Of a DNA stretch of 64,000 nt, positions 11,355-21,953 are shown piece after piece; positions within the stretch are counted from its first letter, which is position 1, and every line of letters begins with the position of its first letter. The stretch comes from Megaustenia siamemsis (Eukaryota; Mollusca; Gastropoda; Stylommatophora; Ariophantidae): contig JAVIAB010000102.1 in the NCBI GenBank assembly GCA_032433765.1, positions 7,304,007 to 7,368,006 of the forward strand, read 5' to 3'. The notes beneath the pieces were generated by a model. It searched no databases, was not told where the DNA came from, and saw only the letters and a list, made by a program, of their open reading frames with translations. A program made the translations under genes and the position numbers.

Positions 11355-11860
11355 GTGACTAACACAGACATGCAAACACAAAGATATGAGATGTGACTAA
11401 CACAGACATGCACACAGCGATACGAGGCATGACTAACACTGACACACATTAAGATATGAGATAGACTAACACTGACACACATCAAGATATGAGATAGACT
11501 AACACTGACACACATTAAGATATGAGATAGACTAACACTGACACACATCAAGATATGAGATAGACTAACACAGACATGCAAACACAAAGATATGAGATGT
11601 GACTAACACAGACATGCAAACACAAAGATATGAGATGTGACTAACACAGACATGCACACAGCGATACGAGGCATGACTAACACTGACACACATTAAGATA
11701 TGAGATAGACTAACACTGACACACATCAAGATATGAGATAGACTAACACTGACACACATTAAGATATGAGATAGACTAACACTGACACACATCAAGATAT
11801 GAGATAGACTAACACTGACACACATCAAGATATGAGATAGACGAACACTGACACACACAG
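11355..11860. repeat. 33-bp minisatellite
   Basis: The unit is about 33 bp: GACTAACACTGACACACATC followed by AAGATATGAGATA, with a variant carrying ACAGACATGCAAACACAAAG. A block of several units (11350-11570) is repeated at about 11595-11830. Since 33 is divisible by 3, minus-strand frames stay open (MCVSVSLSHI repeats), but these are not genes. Confidence 0.95.
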
Positions 11861-11861
11861 A

Positions 11862-12060
11862 TAACACTTTGGTGTCTTTCAGAACGTTTTCATTACTCTT
11901 CTTAACTGTCCATGGTATTCTCAACATTCTTCTGTAAAACCACAGGTTTGCTTACATGTATACTCATCATCATGTACCGGGCCTGCTGGTGTAGGTGATC
12001 ATGTCCCTCCACAACTTTCGATCTCAGCAGCTATTTATCATTTCTGTTGTTGACCTTCTA
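11862..12060 (-). mobile_element. nLTR-1 fragments, continuation and a second 3' end
   Basis: Bases 11868-11945 (TCTTTCAGAACGTTTTCATT to CTTCTGTAAAACCACA) continue the nLTR-1 copy interrupted at 10958. At 11965 a second 3' end begins (TCATCATGTACCGGGCCTGC) and runs to the dispersed repeat at 12060. Confidence 0.75.
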
Positions 12061-12225
12061 TGGGTAGATTAGGGAGAGTAAAAGGCCAAGGCAGGGTACC
12101 CTGAAATAAAACAACCCCACTGCCTTGTGGGTGAGACTTTTTAGTCAAAGGCTAGCGGAGCCAACCGTAAACAAACCGACGGAAGGCAACAGAAAACCAC
12201 CGTCGTAATTTCTTTGGATAATCAT
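12060..12225 (+). repeat. Dispersed repeat R1
   Basis: About 160 bp are shared in inverted orientation with 19490-19655. Shared words include CCGACGGAAGGCAACAGAAA (here) and the antisense form TTTCTGTTGCCTTCC there, plus AGTCTCACCC / GGGTGAGACT. No coding frame is visible. It may be an untranslated part of a retroelement. Confidence 0.7.
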
Positions 12226-12299
12226 GAATCGCTGCTGTTATAACTGTCAGATAATGTGGCAAACTTTATCTTTTTCTCATGCTCATTCGTGCACCGGAG

Positions 12300-13265
12300 T
12301 TCTTGTGGGTTTTTTTTGTGTGGTTTGTTTGTTGTTAGTTTTTTTTTTGTTGTGTTTTTTTGGTGTTTATTTTGTTTCTGTTGTTTTGTTTGTTGTTTTT
12401 TGGTGTTTATTTTGTTTCTGTTGTTTTGTTTGATGTTTTTTGGTGTTTATTTTGTTTCTGTTGTTTTGTTTGTTGTTTTTTTGGTGTTTATTTTGTTTCT
12501 GTTGTTTTGTTTGTTGTTTTTTTGTGTTTATTTTGTTTCTGTTGTTTTGTTTTTGTTTTTTTGTTGTTTATTTTGTTTCTGTTGTTTGTTTATTGTTTTT
12601 TTTGGTGTTTATTTTGTTTCTGTTGTTTTGTTTGTTGTTTTTTTGTGTTTATTTTGTTTCTGTTGTTTTGTTTGTTGTTTTTTGGTGTTTATTTTGTTTC
12701 TGTTGTTGTTTGTTTGTTTTTTTTGGTGTTTATTTTGTTTCTGTTGTTTTGTCTGTTGTGTGTTTTTGGTGTTTATTTTGTTTCTGTTGTTTTGTTTATT
12801 GTTTTTTTGGTGTTTATTTTGTTTCTGTTGTTTTGTTTATTGTTTTTTGGTGTTTATTTTGTTTCTGTTGTTTTGTTTATTGTTTTTTTGTTGTTTATTT
12901 TGTTTCTGTTGTTTTGTTTATTGTTTTTGGGTGTTTATTTTGTTTCTGTTGTTTTGTTTATTGTTTTTTTTGTTGTTTATTTTGTTTCTGTTGTTTTGTT
13001 TGTTGTTTTTTGGTGTTTATTTTGTTTCTGTTGTTTTGTTTATTGTTTTTTTTGGTGTTTATTTTGTTTCTGTTGTTTTGTTTATTGTTTTTTTGGTGTT
13101 TATTTTGTTTCTGTTGTTTTGTTTATTGTTTTTTTTGGTGGTTATTTTGTTTCTGTTGTTTTGTTTGTTGTTTTTTTTTTGGTGTTTATTTTGTTTATGA
13201 TGTTTTTGTTATTTTGTTTGGTTTGTTGTTGTTTTTTTTTTTAATTCTTTGTTTGTTTGTTTTGT
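12300..13265. repeat. T-rich minisatellite, unit about 39-43 bp
   Basis: The unit is GGTGTTTATTTTGTTTCTG followed by TTGTTTTGTTTGTTG and a T-run whose length varies. The changing T-runs shift frame from unit to unit, so three overlapping frames of about 290-314 codons are all open on the plus strand. All encode Phe/Val/Leu/Cys low-complexity sequence. These are composition artefacts. Confidence 0.95.
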
Positions 13266-13540
13266 TTTTTTGGTTGGTAGGGTTGTGCCTTCCAAATTTT
13301 GAGGCGATCTCTGTTTAGCATTAGACTGTGTCTTCCTGGTTGTTTTGGAGAGCTTTGCACCTTGTAGCTGTGGGCAGACTGATCTGCTGTCTCCCCATGG
13401 CGGCCCGTCTTTAGTGTTGCACTCCTGGTGTACATCTCACAATAGACTCAGTGTGACCAGTTTGTTCACGATTATTCCAGCTTGAGAACCGCTGTTTGAA
13501 AACGCCCAACAATTTAAAGTCACACAATTTATCGTATTTA
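13266..13540. other. Unassigned sequence between arrays
   Basis: No repeat or coding match is recognised. The only minus-strand frame here (13435-13241) runs into the T-rich array and is not supported. Confidence 0.4.
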
Positions 13541-13629
13541 TGAGTTGGTATTTTTACATCAATCGTGTAGCTCGTCCATCATACATAATAAAGACCACTC
13601 ATTTCATCCACTTTATTACTTTAGTCTGT

Positions 13630-14205
13630 GTGTACAAAAAGAGATGTTAAAACTATTTAATACAACAGAGAAGAGATGCAGAATGGCTCCGGCAAAAACA
13701 GCTTTCCAAAATATGAGGAAGATACTGTGCAATCCATTGTTGACAATAGAAATAAGAAAAAGAGTTCTTAAATGTTATGTAGAGCCAGTCTTAACATATG
13801 AATGTGCATCATGTACAATAGGACAACAGAAAAGAAAATCACTGGAGTCTGTAGAAATGTGGTTTTACGGAATAATGTTGAGAATACCATGGACAGCTAA
13901 GAAGAGTAATTAAAACGTTCTGAAAGAGACCAAAGCAAAAAGAGAGCTAATTTCCAATATTAGGAAGAAACAATCATCATTTTTGTCCATGTAATGAGAA
14001 GAGAACAACTAGAACATATTGTAACAACTGGGAAACTTGAGGGACGAAGATATAGAGGGAAATAAATAGAAAAGATACCAGACAGCTTAAGAGAATAGCT
14101 TGGCAGATGGTCAACAACAGAAATGATAAATAACTGTCGAGATCGAAAGTTGTGGAGAGACATGATCACCTACGTCATCAGGCCCGGTACTTGATGATGA
14201 TGAAT
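13630..14205 (+). pseudogene. nLTR-1 LINE ORF2 C-terminus and 3' end
   Basis: The frame 13545-13913 includes IRKRVLKCYVEPVLTYECAS and SLESVEMWFYGIMLRIPWTA, the ORF2 segment after the reverse transcriptase. A stop follows at AKKSN. The sequence then continues through the MRREQLE and LREWLGR-type segments in broken frames to CCGGTACTTGATGATGATG at about 14180-14200. It is in the same family as the Polinton-split LINE at 32175-33754. Confidence 0.85.
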
Positions 14206-14309
14206 ACTGGTCTGGAATACATCAGAGCTGTTAGGGCCCGTAACTGCTGCCGCTTGTTTATGGTTCTGTCTCACAAAACGTTCTAGTCTATAACCGTCAT
14301 GTCAATAAA

Positions 14310-15893
14310 TACGCAACACTGCATGTCTTTCTCCTTTTCTCTCACACTCATTATCTCTCACACTCACACATTCTTACTCGTTCTATTCTTTCACTCTCAC
14401 TCTCTTTCTCTCACTTGCTCTTTCATCTCTCACTAACTCTCTTTATTGTTTTCTCACACAATCGCTCTCTTTTACGCTCTCTCACTCACTTTCTCTCAAT
14501 TAGTCACTCTTTCCCTCACTCTCTCACTGTTATTCTCTCGCTCACTGTTACTCTCTCTCTCTCTCACTATTACACTAGTACTCTCTCTCTCTCTCACTGT
14601 TACATTCTGTCACTGTTACTCTCTCTGTCACTGTTACTATCTCTCACTATTACTTTCTCTCACTGTTACACTCTCTCACTGTTACTCTCTCTGTCACTGT
14701 TACCCTCTCTCACTGTTTCTCTATTCTACTCTCTCTCTCACTCTCTTTCTCTCTCACTGTTACTCTCTCTCTCACTGTTACTCTCTCTCTCTCACTGTTT
14801 CTCTATTCCACTCTCTCTCACTCTTTCTCTCTCTCACTGTTACTCTCTCTCACTGTTTCTATATTCCACTCTCTTTCTCTCACTCTTACTCTCTCTCACT
14901 GTTACTCTCTCTCACTGTTTCTCTATTCCACTCTCTCTCTCACTCTTTCTCTCTCACTGTTACTCTCTCTCACTGTTTCTCTATTCCACTCTCTCTCTCA
15001 CTCTTTCTCTCTCTCACTGTTTCTCTATTCCACTCTCTCTTACTCTTTCTCTCTCTCACTGTTACTCTCTCTCACTGTTTTTCTACTCCACTCTCTCTCA
15101 CTCTTTCTCTCTCTCACTGTTACTCTCTCTCTCACTGTTTCTCTATTGCACTCTCTCTCTCACTCTTTCTCTCTCTCTCTCTCACTGTTTCACTATTCCA
15201 CTTTCTCTCACTCTTTCTCTCTCTCACTGTTACTCTCTCTCACTGTTTTTCTACTCCACTCTCTCTCTCACTCTTTCTCTCTCTCTCTCTCACTGTTACT
15301 CTCTCTCACTGTTTCTCTATTCCACTCTCTCTCTCTCACTCTTTCTCTCTCTCTCACTGTTACTCTCTCTCACTGTTTCTCTATTCCACTCTCTCTCTCA
15401 CTCTTTCTTTCTCTCTCACTGTTACTCTCTCTCACTGTTTCTCTATTCCACTCTCTCTCTCACTCTTTCTCTCTCTCTCACTCTTTCTCTCTCTCTATCA
15501 CTGTTACTCTCTCTCACTGTTTCTCTATTCTACTCTCTCTCACTCTTTCTTTCTCTCTCACTGTTACTCTCTCTCACTGTTTCTCTACTCCACTCTCTCT
15601 CTCACTCTTTCTCTCTCTCACTGTTACTCTCTCTCACTGTTTCTCTATTCCACTGTCTCTCTCGCTCTCTTTCTCTCTCACTGTTACTCTCTCACTGTTA
15701 CTCTCTCACTGTTACTCTCTCTCAATGTTACTCTCTCTCTGTCACTGTTTACTCTCTCTCTCTCTCACTGTTATTCTCTATCTCACTGTTACTCTCTCTC
15801 ACTGTTAGTCTCTCTCTCTCTCTGTTTCTCTCTCTGTCTCTCTCACACACTTATTTCTCTCTCTCTCTCTCACCTCATCTACATTTCATAAAA
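14310..15893. repeat. CT-rich array with CTCACTGTTACT modules
   Basis: About 1.6 kb of degenerate (CT)n is organised into recurrent modules: CTCTCTCACTGTTACTCTCT, CTCACTGTTTCTCTATTCCA and CTCTCACTCTTTCTCT. Three plus-strand frames stay open for up to 494 codons (Ser/Leu/His/Tyr). This is only because the pyrimidine strand lacks the purines needed for stop codons. Confidence 0.96.
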
Positions 15894-16017
15894 CAATAAC
15901 CTCATACATCCGGTTTTAATTAGATTGTAATGACCATGACCTTTCCATCCTCAGGCTAAAACCTTGCCTAGCGATGAGGCGTTCACGTTCGAGTACAGGG
16001 TAAGGCTCACCTCAACA

Positions 16018-16424
16018 TTGATAACTTTTGTTTGATAACTTTTGTTTGATAACTTTTCTTTGATAACTTTTGTTTGATAACTTTTATTTGATAAATTTTG
16101 TTTATTAACTTTTGTTTGTTAACTTTTCTTAGATAACTTTTGTTTGATAACTTTTGTTTGATAACTTTTATTTGATAAATTTTGTTTGTTAACTTTTGTT
16201 TGATACATTTTTTTTATTAACTTTTCCCTGATAAATTTTGTTTATTAACTTATGTTTGTTAACTTTTGTTTGATAACTTTTGTTTGTTAACTTTTGTTTG
16301 ATAACTTTTGTTTGATAACTTTTGTTTGATAACTTTTGTTTGTTAACTTTTGTTTGATAACTCTTGTTTGATAAATTTTGTTTGATAAAATTTATTTGAT
16401 AACTTTTGTTTGATAACTTTTATA
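16018..16424. repeat. 14-bp minisatellite GATAACTTTTGTTT
   Basis: About 29 copies, with GATAAATTTTGTTT and GTTAACTTTTGTTT variants. It is preceded by a non-repetitive 100-bp stretch (15900-16015). Confidence 0.95.
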
Positions 16425-16439
16425 CAAACCGAACTGTCA

Positions 16440-16625
16440 ACTTAATATATAACATGAAATAACAAATAGCACTATTTAGACAATGAACAATCTTGAATCT
16501 TGAAATTGTAACACACTTTGAATATCTGAGATCTGTACTGACTAACAATGGAGACTGTCAGAAGGAGATAAAAAGATTATCAATAGCAACAACAATTAAA
16601 CACCGTGAAGAAGAACAAGTGACAC
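16440..16625 (+). mobile_element. LINE ORF2 fragment, 5' part of a split copy
   Basis: Around 16505-16605 the frame encodes VTHFEYLRSVLTNNGDCQKE, the motif just after the reverse transcriptase. The remainder of the same type of ORF2 tail appears at 17425-17800. The minisatellite and SINE-C between them are therefore best read as later insertions or expansions. Confidence 0.65.
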
Positions 16626-16654
16626 GATACCAGCAAGAGCGTTAAGTGACAATT

Positions 16655-17082
16655 ATTGGGAGCATGGGAGCCTCTGTTTGGAGTGTTGGAGCATGGGAGC
16701 CTCTGTTTGGAGTGTTGGAGCATGGGAACTTCTGTTTGGTGTGTTGGAGCATGGGAGCCTCTGTTTGGTGTGTTGGAGCATGGGAGCCTCTGTTTGGTGT
16801 GTTGGAGCAATGGAGCCTCTGTTTGGTGTGTTGGAGCAATGGAGCCTCTGTTTGGTGTGTTGGAGCAATGGAGCCTCTGTTTGGTGTGTTGGAGCATGGG
16901 AGCCTCTGTTTGGTGTGTTGGAGCAATGGGATCCTCTGTTTGGTGTGTTGGAGCATGGGAGCCTCTGTTTGGAGTGTTGGAGCATGGGAGCCTCTGTTTG
17001 GAGTGTTTGAGCAATGGAGCCTCTGTTTGGTGTGTTGGAGCATGGGAGCCTCTGTTTGGTGTGTTGGAGCATGGGAACCTAG
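16655..17082. repeat. 29-bp minisatellite, about 15 copies
   Basis: The unit is CATGGGAGCCTCTGTTTGG followed by TGTGTTGGAG, with a CAATGG variant that adds or removes a base. Because 29 is not a multiple of 3 and the unit has no stop in any phase, several frames on both strands are open across the whole array. None is a supported gene. Confidence 0.96.
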
Positions 17083-17083
17083 T

Positions 17084-17415
17084 TGGTAAAACAAAACCCC
17101 GACTGGGCTACAAACGTTCCGACAGCCCGTGTTCGATTCCCCCTGGAAGCAGTGTGAGTTTGTACTCGTGGTTGGAACAAAAAAATACCTCCGCGGTTTA
17201 CCCAGATGCTACCAGAATTATGTACCAGAATAGTACTCTGGGAGGGTGAGGAATGCCACCTCACATTGTGAGTTTCGATGCTTGAGGCGAGACTGTCCAG
17301 AAGTCTCCGAACACTTCTGGATAAGCGGCCGAGCACATATGGGTGAAAATTCGCGTGCTAAGACACCGAAAGAAGCCTTATACTTTACTTTTACTTTTAT
17401 TGGGGGCATGTATCT
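17084..17415 (+). mobile_element. SINE-C, third tRNA-derived SINE family
   Basis: The head has CCTAGTTGGTAAAAC (A-box region) and GTGTTCGATTCCCCC (B box). The body includes GTGAGTTTCGATGCTTGAGG and ends with TACTTTACTTTTACTTTTAT. Only one copy is in the window, so the borders are approximate. Confidence 0.6.
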
Positions 17416-17424
17416 TCCCGATAG

Positions 17425-17805
17425 CAACATGCGATTGTGAATCATGGACAATCTCGTAAGCAGCAAGGAAGAAAATCGATTCATTAGAAACACAATGATA
17501 CAGAAAAAATCTTAACCTTAGATAATAAAAACGAGCAATGAAGAAATGGTAAAAGATTTAAACATTTAAAAGAACTGGCTTATAAACACGATTGCACATA
17601 GGAAATTAAAATACTATGGTCACGTCAAAAGACACAGCGGGCATGAAGGAACAATAATGGAAGGCGTGGTTCCTGGACGATGCATCAGGGGCAGACCAAG
17701 AAGAAAGTATTTCAAGACAGTAAGGAGACCTTGAACATGACAACAGTATAAGTGGAAGATCTGGCTAACTAGAGACAAGAGAAGGGCAGACGGGTTGTTG
17801 TGAAC
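17425..17805 (+). pseudogene. LINE ORF2 C-terminal fragment
   Basis: Broken frames encode a CESWTIS-like segment, then RKLKYYGHVKRHSGHEGTIM and GRPRRKYFKT, typical of ORF2 tails. It ends at the 28-bp array. It probably belongs with 16440-16625. Confidence 0.75.
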
Positions 17806-17807
17806 TA

Positions 17808-18235
17808 AACGTCAACTTACCTATCCATTAAACCACTTATCAATTTACCTATCCATTAAACCACTTATCAACTTGCCTATCCACTAAACACTTATTAACT
17901 TACCTATCCAATAAACCACTAATCAACTTACCTATCCATTAAACCACTTATCAACTTGCCTATCCACTAAACACTTATTAACTTACCTATCCAATAAACC
18001 ACTAATCAACTTACCTATCCATTAAACCACTTATCAACTTACCTATCCATTAAACCACTTATCAACTTACCAATCCATTAAACCACTTATCAACTTACCT
18101 ATCCATTAAACCACTTATCAACTTACCTATCCATTAAACCACTTATTAACTTACCTATCCATTAAACCACTTATTAACTTACTTACCAATTAAACCACTT
18201 ATTCACTGACCTACCCATTAAACCACTTATCAATT
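17808..18235. repeat. 28-bp minisatellite
   Basis: The unit is TTAAACCACTTATCAACTTA followed by CCTATCCA, about 15 copies. A 27-bp variant has CACTAAACACTTATTAAC. Confidence 0.95.
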
Positions 18236-18299
18236 CATCTATCAATTAATCAATTCATGTATCCTTTAAACAGTTCGTTAAATCATCTTTCTATCCGTC

Positions 18300-18720
18300 C
18301 AATCACTCATAAATCCATCTATCAATCATTGCCTCATTCATTCATTCATTCATTCATTCATTCCATAATTCATCCTTCTATCCTTTGTTAGTTCATTCAT
18401 CCACCTATCATTCGTTCCTTCATTCATCTATAATTCATTACCTCATTCATCCATCTATCATTCTTTCCTTCATTCATTCTTCCATCTATCATTCATCTAT
18501 TATTCATTACCTCATTCATCCATCTATCATTCTTTCCTTCATTCATTCTTCCATCTATCATTCATCTATTATTCATTACCTCATTCATCCATCTATCATT
18601 CTTTCCTTCATTCATTCTTCCATCTATCATTCATCTATTATTCATTCCTTCATTCATTCATCTATCATTCATACATTCAATCATCTATCTCCTATTCATT
18701 CCTTCATTATCCGTCTTTAT
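18300..18720. repeat. CATT/CATC microsatellite with 69-71-bp higher-order unit
   Basis: It starts as pure (ATTC)n near 18333-18365. It then forms a larger unit (CCTCATTCATCCATCTATCA to TATTATTCATTA) repeated three to four times at 18430-18650. The 137-codon Ile/His/Ser ORF is an artefact. Confidence 0.93.
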
Positions 18721-19095
18721 ATCGCAACGTTATACAATACCAAATACTATGGTAGAATATCCATATACTACGATACCTATTTGTACGTAACTTTTTAACG
18801 AAATTATCGTAAAATTGACTACTTATATAAAAAAAAACCTTTATATATGTGGTGCAAAATAAATATTGTTCTAGAAATTTTGTTACAAATATTTGAAAAA
18901 AAGATAATTTGAAAGAAATAAAATTGTAATGTCCGGTTTGCGTGAGGGGATAGTTTTGCCATTTCGTTTAGAAACGGTGATATGACCAATTTAAATGTCG
19001 CAAATTGGTCCGGGTTTTTGGTTTATATTTCATTCCAATTTTGATGTCCCTTCTCATCTTGGCAGACAGTCTGCTTCTGTAGCAAGCAATCATTA
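18721..19095. other. AT-rich unique sequence
   Basis: No repeat or coding content is recognised. It ends near the (TCATCA) tail of the next LINE. Confidence 0.4.
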
Positions 19096-19104
19096 AATGT
19101 CAGG

Positions 19105-19480
19105 ATACCATGTCATCATTATCATCATCAGGTACCGGGCCTCTCTCCACAACTTTCGATCTCGGCAGCTATTTATCATTTCTGTTGTTGACCTTCTGCC
19201 AAGCCATTCTCTTAAGCTGTCTGGTATCTTTCCTCTTTGCTTCCCTCTATCTCTTCGTCCCTCAATTTTTCCAGTTGTTACAATATATTCCAGTTGTTCT
19301 CTTCTCATTACATGGCCAAAAAATGATGATTGTTTCTTCCTAATATTGGAAATTAGCTCTCTTTTTGCTTTGGTCTCTTTCAGAACGTTTTAATTACTCT
19401 TCTTAGCTGTCCATGGTACTTTCAACATTCTTCTGTAAAACCACATTTCTACAGACTCCAGTGATCTTTGTTGGCGATTC
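19105..19480 (-). pseudogene. nLTR-1 LINE 3' end
   Basis: The tail ATCATTATCATCATCAGGTACCGGGCC is followed on the minus strand by the MRREQLEYIVTTGKIEGRRD frame (19308-19093) and upstream VEMWFYRRM-type sequence. It is highly similar to 32175-32530. Confidence 0.85.
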
Positions 19481-19489
19481 AAGATTGTA

Positions 19490-19690
19490 CAAAGAAGTTA
19501 CGGTGGTGGTTTTCTGTTGCCTTCCATCGGTTTGTTTACGGCTCCGTTAGCCTTTGACTAAAAAGTCTCACCCACACGGCAGTGGGGTTATTTTACTTCG
19601 GGGTACCCTCCCTTAGCCTTTTACTCTCCCGAGCTTACCTGCAAGGCAGCAGGTCAGCCACAGGTTGTACTGTTTACTGCATACAGTAGC
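19490..19690 (-). repeat. Dispersed repeat R1, second copy
   Basis: Reverse orientation relative to 12060-12225. Both copies lie next to nLTR-1 fragments, so R1 may be part of a composite or an untranslated region of that family. Confidence 0.65.
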
Positions 19691-19739
19691 AGGTAAAATT
19701 ACCTGACGTGACAAAGACCATGTCATACATCATCTGTAA

Positions 19740-19870
19740 TCAGTAGAGTCACGTGCTGGTCATGTGATGAGAAGAAACAACAAGAGAATCTACAACTAGG
19801 CCCTCAAATGGGAACCAGAGGGTAAAAGAAAAAGAGGCTGACCTACACAAGAGGGTCAACTACACCGCGT
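19740..19870 (+). mobile_element. LINE ORF2 tail fragment
   Basis: It encodes a GHVMRRNNKRIYN-like segment and then KWEPEGKRKRG in broken frame. The same ORF2 tail type is at 56980-57150 (HVLRRDNKRIPKQALQWE). Confidence 0.65.
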
Positions 19871-19999
19871 ATTCGGAGCCACTCGTTCATTTTCCTTCTG
19901 GCCACTGTGCAGTATACAGGGAAGACATTTTTGGTTCTTTTTCTAGTTTGAAATGATTTCGTTTTGGATGCTTCATTATTAGTTGGCTATGTAGGACTA

Positions 20000-20174
20000 G
20001 GTTTATTTACTTAGTCATCATACTTCGCCTACGCACTGGCCACAATAGAATGAGAAATCACATGTTCCCCAAATTCCTCCCTGGAAGAAAAACTATATGG
20101 GGCAACCGATTCGCTTAAACAGACAGCTGACTTCATGAGAGAGCCTGGAATCCTACTCTGATTGAGTCTTGATC

Positions 20175-20215
<41 letters not shown>
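20000..20215 (+). mobile_element. nLTR-6 LINE 3' end with (GA)n tail
   Basis: On the plus strand: ACTTCGCCTACGCACTGGCC, ATGAGAAATCACATGTTCCC, then an internal deletion to CTCCCTGGAAGAAAAACTAT, and CTGATTGAGTCTTGATCGCA running straight into (GA)n at 20175-20213. The same parts occur in reverse at 22541-22870. The pattern supports a (GA)n 3' tail for this family. Confidence 0.75.
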
Positions 20216-20216
<1 letters not shown>

Positions 20217-20512
20217 ACGTAAAAGTTCTAACAATATCAATTTTTTCTAATTGTTTTCATTTCTCGTGCAAAACGTATGACTCCTACCTCACAGCTCTCT
20301 GTTTATATTCATTTCTGAACGGTTTTTTTTTCATCACGGCTGTTCCCTGTAATCCCAAACTGGCATTTTAATTCAAGTAAAGTAAATCTCCAACATGTTG
20401 GTGTAGTTGGTATGTGTTTGTCCCACTTTCATAAAATGAAGAGAAAAAAATTAGCTCCAATATGTCACACCACATACATTTTATGAATTGTTCAGCTTGA
20501 ATGATTTGTATG
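20216..20512. other. Unassigned AT-rich sequence
   Basis: No coding or repeat match is recognised. Confidence 0.35.
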
Positions 20513-20545
20513 GGCCACGATAGCTCAGTGGCTAGTGAACTGGAG
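20513..20545 (+). mobile_element. SINE-A head only
   Basis: Just the A-box portion (GATAGCTCAGTGGCTAGTG) and AACTGGA remain. The rest is replaced by the 3' end of an nLTR-2 LINE starting at 20546. Confidence 0.75.
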
Positions 20546-20814
20546 TCATCATCATAATGTGCCATACCGGTTGGCGTGGGCGATCATGACCTTCCACAAT
20601 CTTCTATCCTCAGTGCATCATATCAGTTCTGTTGTTGACTGTTTTCCATGCCATGACACCAAGCTATCCAGTATTTTCTCTCTTTGTCGTCCGCGATCTC
20701 TCTTTCCCCTTACTTTGCCAGTTGTAACCAAGTACTCCAACTTTCATCTTCTCATGATGTGCCCAAAAATGTCGATTGCTTTTTTCTGATGTTTTTTTTT
20801 AATTAAGAGTTATT
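20546..20814 (-). mobile_element. nLTR-2 LINE 3' end (first half)
   Basis: The tail TCATCATCATAATGTGCCATACC starts it. The minus-strand sequence then follows nLTR-2 (compare 24877-25150 and 52360-52640). It is interrupted near 20800 and resumes at 21200-21298, with TTAATTAAGAGTT on both sides of the insert. Confidence 0.8.
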
Positions 20815-21187
20815 GAGTTATTGAGTTATTTGCGGGTCATCATCATTGCACTCCGAACATGTCCATAGGTGCTCAGATCCCCTCCTCAGCAATTCCCTCA
20901 GTGTCCAGCGACTGACGACTCCAGTTCTATGTTGGTTGATAAGTCTTCTTACACGGCCACCAAGTTTCTCATTTCTGGCCGTGCCCATCTTAACTCCCAT
21001 TTCCATCATCCGAAGAAGTGACGTTGATCTGTGTTTGTCGAAGTCCTGTGCTCTTCAAACATCTCGAAGGGCATTGATGATGTCCGCCCGATCCATCGGT
21101 TGCCCGTCCTCAACGACAGCGCAGCTAGCCAACCTGTCCGCTCTCTCATTTCCCCGTACTCCCGCATGTCCAGGGACATAGACATAG
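20815..21187 (-). pseudogene. I-type LINE RNase H domain fragment
   Basis: On the minus strand, 21180-21100 encodes a YVPGHAGVRGNERADRLA-like stretch, the C-terminal active-site motif of the RNase H domain of I-type and similar non-LTR elements. Downstream sequence covers the region after the domain to a TGATGATGA-type end (20837-20848 on the plus strand). The 13-bp duplication TTAATTAAGAGTT at both borders shows it inserted into the nLTR-2 copy as a 5'-truncated retroposition event. Confidence 0.8.
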
Positions 21188-21199
21188 GTGACCTTACGT

Positions 21200-21298
21200 T
21201 AATTAAGAGTTCCCTTTTTGTGTTGGCCTATATTAGAATTTCCTCATTGGTCTTTTTAGCTGTCCATGGAACTTTTAACATTCTTCTGAGAAATCCCA
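21200..21298 (-). mobile_element. nLTR-2 LINE, second half
   Basis: Continues nLTR-2 from AAGAGTTCCCTTTTTGTGTT to CTTCTGAGAAATCCCATCTC, matching 25125-25225 and 52625-52720. Confidence 0.8.
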
Positions 21299-21378
21299 TC
21301 TCAGAACTGGACAACAAAGGACAAAAGGTCAGGTTCAATCCTGATCGACGGCTTCCGGGTTCACCCAGCCTCAAATCT
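21299..21378 (+). mobile_element. SINE-A, left part of a split copy
   Basis: From AACTGGACAACAAAGGACAA through the B box (GGTTCAATCCTGATC) to CACCCAGCCTCAAAT. The copy resumes at 21954. The insertion point is the TTAA of the SINE-A consensus (CCTTAAATGGG). Confidence 0.85.
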
Positions 21379-21953
21379 TTCAGTACGGAATGTTTTTACC
21401 AATTTAGCGGTAGAGATTTTAAGAGACAAAAGTTTTCATGTTTTTAAATAATCTACATGTGCATATTTATCTAACACTTAACATATTACATATGAATTTT
21501 TAGATAATTAAACAAGGAATAAAGCAAGCCCACATGTGAGAAACAACAGGTAAGAGGAAGACCGAGAGAGACACTGAGAAGAACACTGAGAGGCAAGAGC
21601 AGCAGGAATCGGCTCCTTCAATGAGATAGAGCTGCTTGCACAGAACAGAGACAAATGGCGAGATTTGATAAAATATCTTTAGAAGAATTGAAAACTGCTA
21701 GAATAAAAATTTAGATAAGAGAAGGAGTATCTTGGTCTACGCACTATGTGCCGGTTACGGCTCGAAAGGTCAATAGATAGAAACAAGGAATTAGATTTCT
21801 CCAATACCACGATGATACAAGACAGACACATACAAAAGAATATGGTTGCAGGACAGTTTACAATAATCAAACTGAGAATGACGCACTGTGCGGCTAAACG
21901 TACGTGACCGAAATCGGTGTGACACATAGTGCGTCGAAACATACGGAAAGAGT
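21375..21953. mobile_element. MITE-1, TTAA-target (piggyBac-like) non-autonomous element
   Basis: Ends are imperfect inverted repeats: CTTTCAGTACGGAA on the left and CATACGGAAAGAGTTAA on the right. It lies in a TTAA site inside SINE-A, with the left TTAA mutated to TCAA. The interior holds a LINE 3' fragment at 21525-21780. No transposase is encoded. Assignment to the piggyBac group rests on the TTAA target and general terminal form, which is inference. Confidence 0.7.
21525..21780 (+). mobile_element. LINE 3' fragment inside MITE-1
   Basis: It carries a GRGRPRETLRRT-like frame (GGTAAGAGGAAGACCGAGAG), then CTTGCACAGAACAGAGACAA and CCGGTTACGGCTCGAAAGGTCAATAGATAG. The reverse copy is at 52765-52925. 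Confidence 0.7.

Noticed and set aside
12224..13318. Three overlapping ORFs of about 300 codons, apparently membrane proteins
   Set aside because: T-rich minisatellite read in all three frames; the hydrophobicity is compositional.
14415..15899. 494- and 481-codon Ser/Leu ORFs
   Set aside because: CT-rich array; pyrimidine strands cannot encode stop codons.
18333..18720. Telomere-like or subtelomeric repeat
   Set aside because: Units are CATT/CATC, not a TTAGGG-type telomere repeat, and the array is internal.
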